Shown here piece after piece: positions 42,113-47,719 of a stretch of DNA of 64,000 nucleotides (positions within the stretch are counted from its first letter, which is position 1; each line of letters starts with the position of its first letter). The position numbers and the translations under genes were made by a program. Source of the stretch: Chamaelirium japonicum (lineage: Eukaryota; Streptophyta; Magnoliopsida; Liliales; Melanthiaceae); the NCBI GenBank assembly GCA_947650365.1, contig OX393552.1:44293740-44357739 (forward strand). The letters run 5' to 3'. The notes under the pieces were generated by a model. That model had not been told where the DNA came from. It saw only the letters and a list, made by a program, of their open reading frames with translations, and ran no database searches.

Positions 42113-44763
42113 GATTTGTAATGTTAAAGGGGTAAATATGTTAAAAGATTTGAGTGGCATATAGGTATATATATAATCAAGCAAAGAAAAAGAGGAGAAA
42201 AACTATAAAATGTATATCAAAATAGAAGCTTATTTTGGGATAATATATGACTAATAAGTGATAGTTACTTGAATTACAATTGCACTAATAATAACAAGTT
42301 TACAACGACTAAGAATGTAAATTAGAAATTTAGGTTTGTTACAGTATTACAGATATCAAAAGTAGACGTGTCAACAATTGAGTGCAAGTATGTATATTAT
42401 TCGATTTAGGTAAAAGCTTTTATAATTTTCATATTTTACAAAAAAATAATTATAAAATAAAATGTACTTTTATAGGAGTTTAAATAAAAAGAAGAAGATA
42501 TGCATATCTGACTCGCAAATCTATACCTTGAGTAATAGTCCATGAGGAACATGTTCTTTTGAAAATACAAAAGAGACTATGAGAGGTTGGTGATGGTGTA
42601 TGTAGTGAAACGAAGTCTCCTTTGCAATCACCTTTTTTCCTCCCAGTATTTTCTTCTTTACTCCTTTTCTTTCGTTTTTGCTTTTTTCCTTCAAGTTTGT
42701 CAAAATTGCATGTGTTTGGGGAAAAAAAAAAGCTCTTTCAGATAGTACCAGCATTAGATAACCTACATCAGCTCGAACTACCTAACAGTATAACCAGTTG
42801 TTTGGGCTAATACAATCAGCTTCTCTTATGTACCAGGTCTACATCTTCACAGATGAAAATTATATACCAGCTCTACATCTCCACATATGAAAATTAAATT
42901 GACTATATTTGATGACTAGGTATTCGGAGGTGGTGTCAAATCAATAGGTGATTGTTTCTAGCTTCGTTCGGTGCATATTTTATAACAATATAAGCGTCCA
43001 TTAATTTCTGATAGTCAACTTAATTGGAGGAGCCTTTCATATTTCGCTGTTCTTCCCCACTTGTGGAGGACGCACCATATATAGGTTTTGAATCAGATAA
43101 ACACAAATAAATGAAATTAATGCAAAACTAATATCCCTTCGTATATTGTTGCAGGCTTATGTGGACCTAAATTTAGTCAGGTCCTTGATTATATGCTGTG
43201 GAGGATATATAGTGGACTGCTTTGGACAGACTTTTGGGTGCTATGTGAATCACTATTGAATTTGGTTCACTATTGAATTTGGTCTTCTCAGTGCCAATTT
43301 TGGGTCCATTAACCATCAAACTAGGGAGCATTCCTTGAACCATCAAAAAGGACTATTAATTTTAATCATGCTATCATAGATCACGAATCTTTACATGATG
43401 AAATCTTGAATGTTCTGTCCAATTAGCAATATGATATGATATGGTATGTTGGAGCTACAGCTACTTATGCACCTTATATCTATGTGAACAACCCAAACTA
43501 ACTAAGAAGCTCAATCTGGGGTGATCTAAGTAGTGTCGATAAGCTTCGAATGCAGGAGTGGTTTTGGGTACAAAAGTTAAGAAATTGTGTGCAAAAAAAT
43601 TAGATTGTGGAACAAAAAAAATTCGTTCATGATGGTTGTGTGTTTCATTGATTTTTGGCGTAAATACGGAATCTATATTTTAAAATACAGAACATCAAAT
43701 ATCGTAACTCCAATCGACGTAAGGTTGGTACCGAGTACTACTTGTAGCCAAGGATCAAAGAGTCGATATCAAATCATCTCGAGGTGGCCGGTTTCCCATA
43801 TATTTCGTCAATATTCGTGAATATCCACGAAACCTCATGATATACCGCGATACGTCACGATAATTATCATTTCGGTGAAGGAAAACTGAGATATTCCACT
43901 GCGCTTTTGCCGCAATGTTCAATGATTGGTTGAAAAGTGAGTGGGAAATGTTATTGAGAGAATACGGAGGCGATACCTAGGTTCTGATGCAGGTGTCTCA
44001 ACTAAATCACAGAATTCTGGCTAATAGGAGTGCAATACAACCTTGTTTAATTTGGTAACCAGGTGCAACAAGTTAACCACCAATTCGCAAGGCTTGGACT
44101 CGTCGTAAACTGGAATTGAGGATAACCAAAATGAGCCCACACGACAATGTACCTACAGTCAACTTGTGGTGTGTACATTTGGATTTTGGAGCATTAATTT
44201 TTTAAATGCCTATTTTGGTTCCTTAAACAGCAATAATTTGATTATAAGCCAATTATTTTCATCAGTGGACCAATGCACTTGATTGTTAGCCAATTGTTGT
44301 CATGAAATTATCCAAAAGCCTCTACAAGAACATAAGCATGCATCATATGAATGCCAGTTTTGATGCAAAGATCATCAAACTTTCACTGGCTACTCCTTTT
44401 GTTCATGTTTGTTTGCCCACTTCCTACTTATCGAAAATTTTCTCATCCTCTTACACTAAAAACCAGCCATCCATCTCGATCGTAATGAGAAAGGTCTGAG
44501 GACATCTGTATGATCTGAAGTAGATCTGATTGGGTACACACGAGAACAGATGCACGCGTCAAATGATGAGTTCTTTGATCTCTTTCTTCTCGATAGAAAT
44601 TCTGACGAAAGTGCTCGTTGAAGTTTCCGCAGTGAGATCAGAGCAGAAATTACATGAGAATAAGAAGATCGAACGAGGAGTGATACCTCTTGTCGTCGTC
44701 CTCCGATGATGATTTCTTCTTCTTTGGGACGAACTCCCTCTGCGCGGCTTCGTCCACGGCCAT
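1..44763 (-). CDS. PAS1: PASTICCINO1-like FKBP immunophilin gene, 5' part (exons 1-7), truncated by left window edge
   Basis: The coding sequence is join(complement) of 44687-44763, 33715-33799, 32653-32722, 26629-26726, 12902-13024, 4033-4065 and 2243-2301. The exons give one open frame of about 181 codons with matching phase at every junction. The product reads as plant PAS1 (FKBP72): a start MAVDEAAQREF, a lysine-rich stretch PKKKK, an acidic SSSEDDDKR, then a first FKBP-type domain (about residues 52-150) with RTLDGVIVDSTRSE, GIPTMFKGEVAMFKMKPEIHY and DELHFEIEMLDF, then DLGVVKK and GQGWETPREPYEV leading into the second FKBP-like repeat. Known PAS1 proteins are about 635 residues with three FKBP-like repeats, TPR repeats and a C-terminal membrane segment; those later parts lie off the left edge. 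In Arabidopsis PAS1 is an ER scaffold for very-long-chain fatty acid elongation that also affects cell division. The intron-exon reading is directly visible; the family call is from recognition and is firm. No stop or frameshift is seen, so the gene looks functional despite introns of up to 13.6 kb. Confidence 0.9.
551..896. mobile_element. Non-autonomous MULE-type MITE (346 bp)
   Basis: The termini are inverted: GGGCAAATTACAAAAACCTC at the left is matched by the complement of GGAGGTTTTCGTAATTTGCCC at the right. The 9-bp flanks TTTTTTCTT (542-550) and TTTTGTCTT (897-905) agree at 8 of 9 positions, as expected for Mutator-like insertions. There is no coding capacity. Confidence 0.75.
1481..1580. 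repeat. (TA)42 then (GA)8 microsatellite
   Basis: An uninterrupted TA run from 1481 to about 1564 is followed by GA repeats. Confidence 0.95.
1693..1743. repeat. (GATA)n-(TA)n-(GA)n compound microsatellite
   Basis: TAGA/GATA units pass into TA and then GA repeats, immediately before the foldback element. Confidence 0.9.
1760..2090. mobile_element. Foldback MITE between (TA)n/(GA)n tracts
   Basis: The arms at about 1762-1889 and 1959-2085 are imperfect inverted copies: ATCAAATTCTATAACCTCTA against its complement, with GCAATTACACACC and GTGTGTAATTCC outside. The core holds AACGGTTAA. A stray end fragment also sits at 1440-1480. It has no coding capacity. Confidence 0.7.
2102..2192. repeat. 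(TA)n-(GA)n microsatellite
   Basis: A TA run of about 53 bases is followed directly by a GA run of about 38 bases. Confidence 0.95.
2243..2301 (-). CDS. PAS1: PAS1 exon 7
   Basis: The 59-nt exon lies between acceptor TTGGGCAG| and donor TCTTG|GTGAATG. It encodes IINEGQGWETPREPYEVTS plus two bases (TG) of the next codon, the start of the second FKBP-like repeat. No later exon could be found between here and position 1, so exon 8 is probably outside the window. Confidence 0.87.
2302..4032 (-). other. PAS1 intron 6
   Basis: This 1,731-bp GT-AG intron is AT-rich with no recognisable element, RNA gene or coding segment. Confidence 0.8.
4033..4065 (-). CDS. PAS1: PAS1 exon 6 (33-nt microexon)
   Basis: The exon lies between acceptor CTGTTTTTCAG| and donor AAGAAG|GTATGC and encodes 11 residues, VVSEDLGVVKK. 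This is the linker between the first and second FKBP-like repeats and fits exactly between exon 5 (phase 0) and exon 7 (phase 0). Confidence 0.87.
5150..5757 (-). mobile_element. RTE-type LINE, 3' fragment left of the copia insertion
   Basis: Read on the minus strand this shows decayed RTE C-terminal motifs in shifting frames: SIIQKNGDID, a degenerate LHGLEC, and RRMHKADPK near the end, then a tail of GTTATGGTTATGG type. Many stops and frameshifts make it a fossil. The rest of the same LINE continues to the right of the copia element at 10,298. Confidence 0.7.
5758..10297 (+). mobile_element. Ty1/copia retrotransposon, defective, nested in an RTE LINE inside PAS1 intron 5
   Basis: Domains follow copia order on the plus strand: gag (from about 5859), CCHC knuckle CAYCHKSSHLIEFC (about 6664-6705), protease LVLDSGAS (6924-6947), GAG-pre-integrase LWYKRLGHVS (about 7322), integrase with HSDIWGP and TDDFSRYTW (7500-7900), reverse transcriptase (about 8620-9230) and RNase H with SDADWASD (about 9665-9990). 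The element is dead. A TAG stop (6948-6950) follows the protease motif, other stops and frameshifts occur throughout, and the reverse transcriptase box reads YVGD at 9172-9183, so one of the two catalytic aspartates is lost. The left LTR is cut to 16 bp (5758-5773), followed at once by internal sequence. The 5-bp flanks are GATCA (5753-5757) and GGTCA (10,298-10,302), a 4 of 5 match. It is antisense to PAS1. Confidence 0.9.
10134..10297 (+). repeat. 3' LTR of the copia element (about 164 bp)
   Basis: It begins TGTTGAGATATCATGT, identical to the 16-bp left remnant, directly after a polypurine tract GAGTTTGAGGGGGGA. The right end at TTATCA is placed by the CA terminus and the near-matching 5-bp flank, so it is less certain than the left end. 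Confidence 0.65.
10298..10690 (-). mobile_element. RTE-type LINE, reverse-transcriptase fragment right of the copia insertion
   Basis: On the minus strand the motifs LSPFFLAFVMDEL, WYMFFADDISVVSE and KMQFMEC match the palm and following region of plant RTE reverse transcriptases; the FADD catalytic box is intact. This is the 5' continuation of the piece at 5150-5757. Confidence 0.75.
12902..13024 (-). CDS. PAS1: PAS1 exon 5 (ends at a GC donor)
   Basis: The 123-nt exon of 41 codons begins after acceptor CATTTTCAG| with FKMKPEIHYAEADCP and ends with ELHFEIEMLDFFKVK, the last strand of FKBP domain 1. The donor is GTCAAG|GCAAGA, a textbook GC-type 5' splice site (AAG|GCAAG). No GT donor nearby keeps both phase and family alignment, so the GC donor is chosen. 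Confidence 0.9.
14400..14465 (+). repeat. Possible SINE fragment with tRNA-like box B
   Basis: The sequence GTTCCGGGTTTGAGTCGC resembles a Pol III box B (GGTTCGANTCC). No convincing box A or flanking duplication was found, so this is weak. Confidence 0.2.
18505..18951. mobile_element. hAT-type MITE, CAAGG...CATG family
   Basis: The termini CAAGGTTTGAGAACTC and CGTACCCTAAACCATG are imperfect inverted repeats of the same type as the elements at 22,846 and 30,315. The interior is a run of degenerate TTCGGGTTTGATTCGG-like short repeats. No clear 8-bp flank duplication was seen. Confidence 0.5.
19717..20440. mobile_element. hAT-type element with perfect 8-bp target duplication (724 bp)
   Basis: TTCTAAGG flanks both sides (19,709-19,716 and 20,441-20,448). 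The termini CTAGGAAGCATGGACAC and GTGTCAGTGGTTCTTAG are inverted repeats. Subterminal CCCGTGTCGGACA-like repeats are typical of hAT transposase binding arrays. A near-perfect hairpin lies inside at 19,923-20,004. It has no transposase. Confidence 0.8.
19923..20004. repeat. 34-bp-arm near-perfect hairpin
   Basis: The arms 19,923-19,956 and 19,971-20,004 pair with one mismatch around a 14-base loop. A second, decayed version of the same hairpin follows at about 20,078-20,145. Confidence 0.85.
20658..21881. mobile_element. LTR-like repeat, copy A (1,224 bp)
   Basis: It is closely similar end to end with 54,421-55,642. It runs from TGATACGATCTGATATCAAC to CTCGTCTGCATCA, giving TG...CA ends. The flanks CAACT and GACAT do not match, so this copy lacks a target duplication and may be a recombination product. 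It is either a solo LTR or a non-coding unit. Confidence 0.7.
22597..22693 (+). repeat. (GAAA)n-like purine tract
   Basis: An almost pure A/G run of GAAA and GGAAA units lies inside the LTR-like unit. Confidence 0.9.
22846..23971. mobile_element. hAT-type element with perfect 8-bp target duplication (1,126 bp)
   Basis: GCCATAAC flanks both sides (22,838-22,845 and 23,972-23,979). The termini are CAAGGTTCGAAATCTCC and the complement of CATGGAACAAAAAATCG. Both subterminal regions carry many ATATTTCG/CGAAATAT repeats. No transposase is present. It inserted into the 3.8-kb LTR-like unit and is therefore younger. Confidence 0.8.
24294..25500 (+). repeat. Degenerate tandem array, about 76-bp unit
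   Basis: Units containing GAAGATCGAAGCGGCATCAC and GTCGTCTTCAACAA recur with about 76-77 bp spacing in the right half, for example at 24,966, 25,042 and 25,119. Longer, more diverged units fill the left half. The open frames here encode repetitive Lys/Arg/Ser-rich strings and are by-products of the array. Confidence 0.8.
26629..26726 (-). CDS. PAS1: PAS1 exon 4
   Basis: The 98-nt exon lies between acceptor GTAACAG| and donor GCTATG|GTAGTT. It encodes 32 residues including PIRYVLGKSKM and EGIPTMFKGEVAM, the helix and following strand of FKBP domain 1. The residues FGFSEGI differ from the leucine-rich form (GLLEGI) I would expect, which is a mild divergence and not a break. Confidence 0.9.
26960..27170. 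repeat. Diverged tandem duplication, about 124-bp period
   Basis: ACAAGGCCAGCTCAAAAAGG occurs at about 26,994 and again at about 27,118, with related sequence on both sides. Confidence 0.75.
29960..30262 (+). mobile_element. RTE-type LINE 3' tail fragment
   Basis: The plus strand reads VGVAPIEDKM, LRWYGCVQR and KRRGRGKVTLMEVARKD, the conserved C-terminal end of plant RTE proteins, then GGCTTGATAGTTACAG and ATGGTTATGG. Stops are present; only the last few hundred bases remain. Confidence 0.75.
30315..31859 (+). mobile_element. hAT-type element (1,545 bp) with a possible transposase tail
   Basis: The termini CAAGGATCAAAATACCGG and the complement of CATGGATAAAAATACCGG are inverted. The flanks GAACAAAG (307-314 of the 30-kb block) and GATCAAAG (31,860-31,867) agree at 7 of 8. 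Both ends carry dense ACCGGCCGG and GGTTCGAACC repeats. At about 30,997-31,368 a low-complexity coding stretch (PPSHYPPPYYPQPEP, then YGEPQYQSFVYDFFQYP and an acidic NDDDDE in another frame) resembles the proline/tyrosine-rich tail of plant hAT transposases. That last point is an inference. Confidence 0.7.
32653..32722 (-). CDS. PAS1: PAS1 exon 3
   Basis: The 70-nt exon lies between acceptor TTTTCTAG| and donor CATGGAG|GTAATT. It encodes VIFHCTTRTLDGVIVDSTR and so on, the first beta strands of the FKBP fold, and ends one base into a Gly codon that exon 4 completes. Confidence 0.9.
32723..33714 (-). other. PAS1 intron 2 (992 bp)
   Basis: A GT-AG intron with AT-rich sequence and no identifiable element. 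It is the only PAS1 intron in the window of about 1 kb or less. Confidence 0.85.
33715..33799 (-). CDS. PAS1: PAS1 exon 2
   Basis: The 85-nt exon lies between acceptor CTCAG| and donor GATCAG|GTAATC. It completes the split Arg codon and encodes 28 residues including ITPGSFMKAIIRSGGG and EGDQ, the lead-in to the first FKBP domain. Confidence 0.9.
33815..34020. repeat. Local direct duplication next to PAS1 exon 2
   Basis: TACAACAAGAGGCAAAAAAG at about 33,875 is repeated as TACAGCAAGAGGCAAAAATG at about 33,983, with similar sequence before each. Confidence 0.7.
34600..35345 (-). repeat. Two diverged direct copies of a 200-bp repeat with poly(A)-like end
   Basis: The copies at about 34,600-34,810 and 35,150-35,345 share GGATTTGAGAAG, GGGTCCCA and GTAGATC, then a T-rich CTTTTTTTT tract followed by GCTTCCA. 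On the minus strand this is an A-rich leader or tail. The class is unclear (SINE or MITE). Confidence 0.55.
35863..35950. repeat. 56-bp tandem duplication
   Basis: CAAACACTCACATGATATCA begins at 35,863 and again at 35,919. Confidence 0.85.
36759..37168. mobile_element. hAT-type MITE (410 bp), CAAGG/CATG-like family
   Basis: The left end CAAAGTTCGAGAATTCAGG and the right end GAATCATCGAAGCATG are related to the 18,505 element. The flanks TGTCTCAA (36,751-36,758) and GGTCTCAA (37,169-37,176) agree at 7 of 8. The interior has GATTCAG/CCGAAC short repeats. Confidence 0.65.
37583..38026. mobile_element. hAT-type MITE with CAATGTTTAAAAA termini (444 bp)
   Basis: The left terminus CAATGTTTAAAAAGTCGG is matched by the complement of CCAATTTTTAAAACATTG at the right. 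Subterminal GGTTCAA/TTGAACC repeats are present. The 8-bp flanks CTACAAAC and TTGCAACC match only partly. Confidence 0.6.
38267..38692 (+). mobile_element. LTR-retrotransposon 5' remnant with PBS-like site
   Basis: The segment has a promoter-like TATTTAAAGGGCCC near 38,440, CT-rich leader sequence, and at about 38,680 TGGTATCCGAGG, close to the plant primer-binding site TGGTATCAGAGC complementary to initiator Met-tRNA. No coding region follows. The LTR start is uncertain. Confidence 0.4.
39429..39797. mobile_element. Foldback MITE nested in the hAT element (369 bp)
   Basis: Terminal inverted repeats of about 50 bp start GTTCCTATGACATGTCATAG and include CCCTATGACATATGGTGA. Inner arms with GATCACC and CATTCTAAAA pair around a core TTAACCGTTAA. 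It shares its core layout with the foldbacks at 1760 and 60,179. Confidence 0.8.
39830..39985. repeat. Inverted repeat of GGATAAATTACAC type, probably a MITE remnant
   Basis: TCACTTACACCCCCTATAGT at about 39,859 is complementary to the GAGGGGGTGTAAGTGA region at about 39,963. Only the left outer end (GATAAATTACAC) is recognisable. Confidence 0.5.
40138..40235 (+). repeat. Short tandem repeat, about 42-bp unit
   Basis: The unit GCGACCACACCAACCAGG followed by CGACGACGAGG occurs about two and a half times. Confidence 0.8.
41260..41581. mobile_element. hAT-type MITE (about 322 bp)
   Basis: CTAGTCATTA is repeated exactly on both sides (41,250-41,259 and 41,582-41,591). The left end GGGGACAGCAATGGTGTGG pairs with the complement of CCGCACCGATGCCATCC, of the plant hAT type GGGATGGCA. 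The interior is packed with AAACCGCACCGC repeats. Confidence 0.75.
42077..42108. repeat. (TA)16 microsatellite
   Basis: A simple TA run in PAS1 intron 1. Confidence 0.95.
44687..44763 (-). CDS. PAS1: PAS1 exon 1 (start codon)
   Basis: The ATG complement is at 44761-44763. The exon encodes 25 residues plus two bases of an Arg codon (AG|G) and ends at donor AAGAG|GTATCA. The lysine run and acidic patch match the N terminus typical of PAS1. The frame is also open upstream, to an ATG at 44931, but that extension has no resemblance to the family, so the downstream Met is preferred. Confidence 0.88.
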
Positions 44764-45090
44764 CCCTCGTCCTCTTCCGCCGAGTTTGAAGGCCGGCCGA
44801 ATGGAGAGAGCTGCAGCTCCGGCGAAGCTGTGCCCTAGTGATTCTGCAGAGAAGAGAAACCGGTGCCTCTGCTCGAGTACGGCAAGGGGAAAACGCCCAT
44901 GATGGGTCAGTTGGGTTGGTCTCCGACTCACGAGCGTGTCACGTGGTTCAGCAGCATCTACTCACGAGAAAACTTCGATGATGATTCAGCTGCGTTGGTC
45001 TCCCCACTCACGAGCATGGCTTTTCAAGACCATCACGATATTTACCATTGCCGTAGAGAGGGAAAACAAAATATTTTAGGATTTTTTTAA
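44764..45090 (-). promoter_or_regulatory. PAS1 5' leader and proximal promoter (inferred)
   Basis: GC-richer sequence directly upstream of the PAS1 start differs from the AT-rich surroundings. A G-box core CACGTG lies at 44,940-44,945. No clear TATA box was found. The transcription start cannot be placed from sequence alone. Confidence 0.4.
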
Positions 45091-45097
45091 TGAGATC

Positions 45098-45566
45098 AAT
45101 AAAGGGAATTTTTTCAAAATAAAATTTAAAATTAAAATATTTAAATAAATAATATTTGATCAAAAGTAATTATCATACTAGCGCTCTGACAACAACGTGG
45201 CATATCACAACCGTAAAACAAGTCGCGATATTTTTTTTCCCAAGTAGAACCCAGTATTTTGATTACAAGGTTTAAACTCGATATTATGGATATCGGGTTT
45301 ACCCGAAATCCAACGAGAAAACGACTAAGTATGGGAACCTTACATAAGGGGGCTTCGGTTAAAATTGGTGTCCAGAATATCGGGTTTAAGCCCTGTAATT
45401 TAAATATAAGGTTCTACTTGAAATAAAATATATATATATATATATCGCGACTCGCTTTACGGAGCTAACATGTCACGTGGCTGTCAGAGCGCTAAACTGA
45501 TAAATATTTTCAATCAAACGCTATTGAGTTAAATATTTATGTTTTAAATATTATTTTAAAAAAAGC
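45098..45566. mobile_element. Foldback element 1 of a pair upstream of PAS1
   Basis: The arms (about 45,115-45,228 and 45,442-45,560) are inverted: CTAGCGCTCTGACA...GTCGCGATA against TATCGCGACTCG...GTCAGAGCGCT. Inner arms CAAGTAGAACCCAG and GGTTCTACTTG also pair. No coding capacity. Confidence 0.7.
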
Positions 45567-45765
45567 CATCAATCAATTATTTCATAAAAAATTGTTTTGG
45601 ATATTTTATTCATGGGATTTTTTTCAAAATAACATTTTAAATTTATTAAATTATTAAAATATTATTATAACTTTTATAATTTCAAAAGTGATGTTCTGAC
45701 AGCCACATGGCAGGTCCATGTCGAAAAGGGCACCGCCACATAAGTCGCATAGGATTCTCGATGAA

Positions 45766-46050
45766 CATTGCATCCGGATTGTAGGGTTTAGTTTCGACAC
45801 TAAACACTGCATCCGGGTTGTAGAGTTTAGTTTAGACATTAAACACTGCATCCGAGTTGTAGGGTTTGGTGTCGAAACTGAACACTGCATCCGAGTTGGA
45901 GGGTTTTGTTTTGACATAGGGTTTAGTTTAGACACTAAACATTGCATCCGGGTTGTAGGGTTTAATGTCGAAACTAAACAATGTATCTAGGTTGTAGAGT
46001 TTAGTTTAGACACTAACCACTACAATCCGGTTGCAGAGTTCAGTGAGAGT
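45766..46050 (+). repeat. 39-bp minisatellite, seven units
   Basis: Units start at 45,766, 45,805, 45,844, 45,883, 45,940, 45,979 and 46,018, each with CACTGCATCCGGGTTGTAG followed by TTTAGT..GACACTAAA. The spacing is 39 bp except one 57-bp step from an 18-bp internal duplication. Each unit holds a small palindrome. Confidence 0.88.

Positions 46051-46052
<2 letters not shown>

Positions 46053-46112
<60 letters not shown>
46053..46112. repeat. (TA)30 microsatellite
   Basis: An uninterrupted TA run inside foldback element 2. Confidence 0.95.
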
Positions 46113-46115
<3 letters not shown>

Positions 46116-46247
46116 CAACGTGACGATGCATTTTTCGGCGCTCACCTGCCACGTGATCGTCAGAGCGTCACTTTTAAAATTATAAAATTTATAATGATAT
46201 TTTAATAATTATATATTTTTAAAATGTTATTTAAAAAAAAAAAACTT

Positions 46248-47203
46248 TTATCCATACCCAAAAATTACTAAAGCCCTTAGCTTAGCCACCCAAACCAGAG
46301 GGTCCGACCATAGACACCTGTTATTCCCGTCGGATCAGGCGGTTCCGGCTTGTTGAGATCTACAAGCCACCGAGAGAACCCCATGGGGCTCCCATCATAA
46401 GGGTCGCCTGATCGAACGAGTGGGAACTTATGTCGTTGGCTGGGCCACGAACCACAACGATTCAGTGGTTCGGGGCGACTATTTTAAGTCATTCGCAAAA
46501 TTACTCCCTTTTACACACACACCCCCTTTTTTTTTGTGGGGGGGTGGTAGCTTCTATTTTCAGCCCACCCCAGCCTCCCCCTTTCATATCCCATTCAGCC
46601 ATTCCCTTCGAACCTCCATACCTTATCATCTTCTCGTTGGGACATCCGTCTCCGACATCATTGTCTCTCCTCCTCCTCCTTCCTCTCCTTTCCCACTATC
46701 AGAGCCGCCACCACCACTCTTCCTCATTGTCGGAGTAGTTGTCACCTCTCATTCCCCCCCTTCTCCCCGTCCTCCTTTTTTTCATCGTTGGACTGTTGTT
46801 GCCTCCCCTTTTCCCTCCTCATCACCCAGCATGTTCATGTTGAATAATATTCGATAGTTAACTGCCGAACAATAATCAACATGTTCGGTAGTTCAGTGTC
46901 GAACATGTTCGGTATTAAACTACTAAACACGTTAGGCGAAGGAGAGAGGAGGGGAGGCAATGATGACTTCGATAATGAAAAAGAGGATGACGAGGAGAAT
47001 TGTTGGTGACGAATGTGCCAGCGAGGATGTGATGTGGTATGGACATTCGAAGGGGATGGGTATGAAAGGAGGAGGATGGGTTTTGCTGAAAAAGGGGGAA
47101 TGGGGTATGGGATAGTAGGGACATTCTTGGCATAAAAAAGGGAAATGGTTTTCCCATGTACTGTGGGGTATACTCATCATTTTTGGGGTATGAATAACAA
47201 CCC
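46248..47203. mobile_element. Long imperfect inverted repeat, possible foldback (956 bp)
   Basis: The outer ends TATCCATACCCAAAAATTA and CATTTTTGGGGTATGAATA are complementary. The long CT-rich arm (about 46,500-46,850) is inverted relative to 46,915-47,190, with CATTCCCTTCGAACCTCCAT matching the complement of ATGGACATTCGAAGGGGATG. The centre has CCGAACATGTTCGG-like repeats. No clear flank duplication was found. Confidence 0.5.
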
Positions 47204-47719
47204 TGTTGTTTTCACGGACAAGGGTAAATCAATGTAGATTCTCTCTCCTTGGCTTACCATAGCGCTAGCTGGGGTTAAAATTCACATGAGCCATCACTAG
47301 TAGTAACCAAACAAGCTAATGATTCACGACTTGGGCACAAGCTGATTGCAGCCGCATGTGACCATCCCAATCAAGTTGTAATGCCTGATACATTCGAGTT
47401 TTTTTTCATTAAGGGCACTCCAGTCTTTGCACATAATTTTTTTTGCATGTAGTAATATTTCTACTTGAAATAATTAAAATTGGTCTATGCTATTGCATAA
47501 GTATTTTTGTCGATGTGCGTATTTGGTTGGACTTGTGTTGGACCGGACCATGGGTCTTGGGTCTGGGTTGCGAGGCAACAGAAGTTGAATGAAATGACTA
47601 TGTGTTACTTGTACGTGTGTGAGTGTGCATGGGTGCACACGATTAGATACATGGATAATACGTCCTTGGTATGTTCCATGGTTAGGGTCACGACGTTGAC
47701 CCGACAAGACGTGGCATTG

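Larger units (their letters stand above)
33800..44686 (-). other. PAS1 intron 1 (10.9 kb)
   Basis: This GT-AG intron lies between exons 1 and 2. It holds local direct repeats (33.8-34.0 and 34.6/35.15 kb), two short hAT MITEs (36,759 and 37,583), an LTR remnant with a PBS-like site (about 38.27-38.7 kb), and a duplicated block with two hAT elements (38.87-42.06 kb). Positions 42,110-44,680 show nothing recognisable beyond a possible CAAGG-type element end at 43,749. Confidence 0.85.
45620..46240. mobile_element. Foldback element 2 of a pair, carrying a 39-bp minisatellite and (TA)n
   Basis: The arms (about 45,625-45,715 and 46,115-46,235) are inverted and AT-rich, with GTTCTGACAGCCACATGGCAG against CTGCCACGTGATCGTCAGAG. 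The core contains seven minisatellite units and a (TA)n tract. Confidence 0.65.

Noticed and set aside
44687..44931. Upstream in-frame ATG extending PAS1 by 56 residues
   Set aside because: The extension does not resemble PAS1 N termini, while the internal MAVDEAAQ does. The upstream part is more likely 5' untranslated region.
45718..45990. 90-codon frame with a repeating 13-residue motif
   Set aside because: The period is the 39-bp minisatellite read in frame. There is no other sign of coding.
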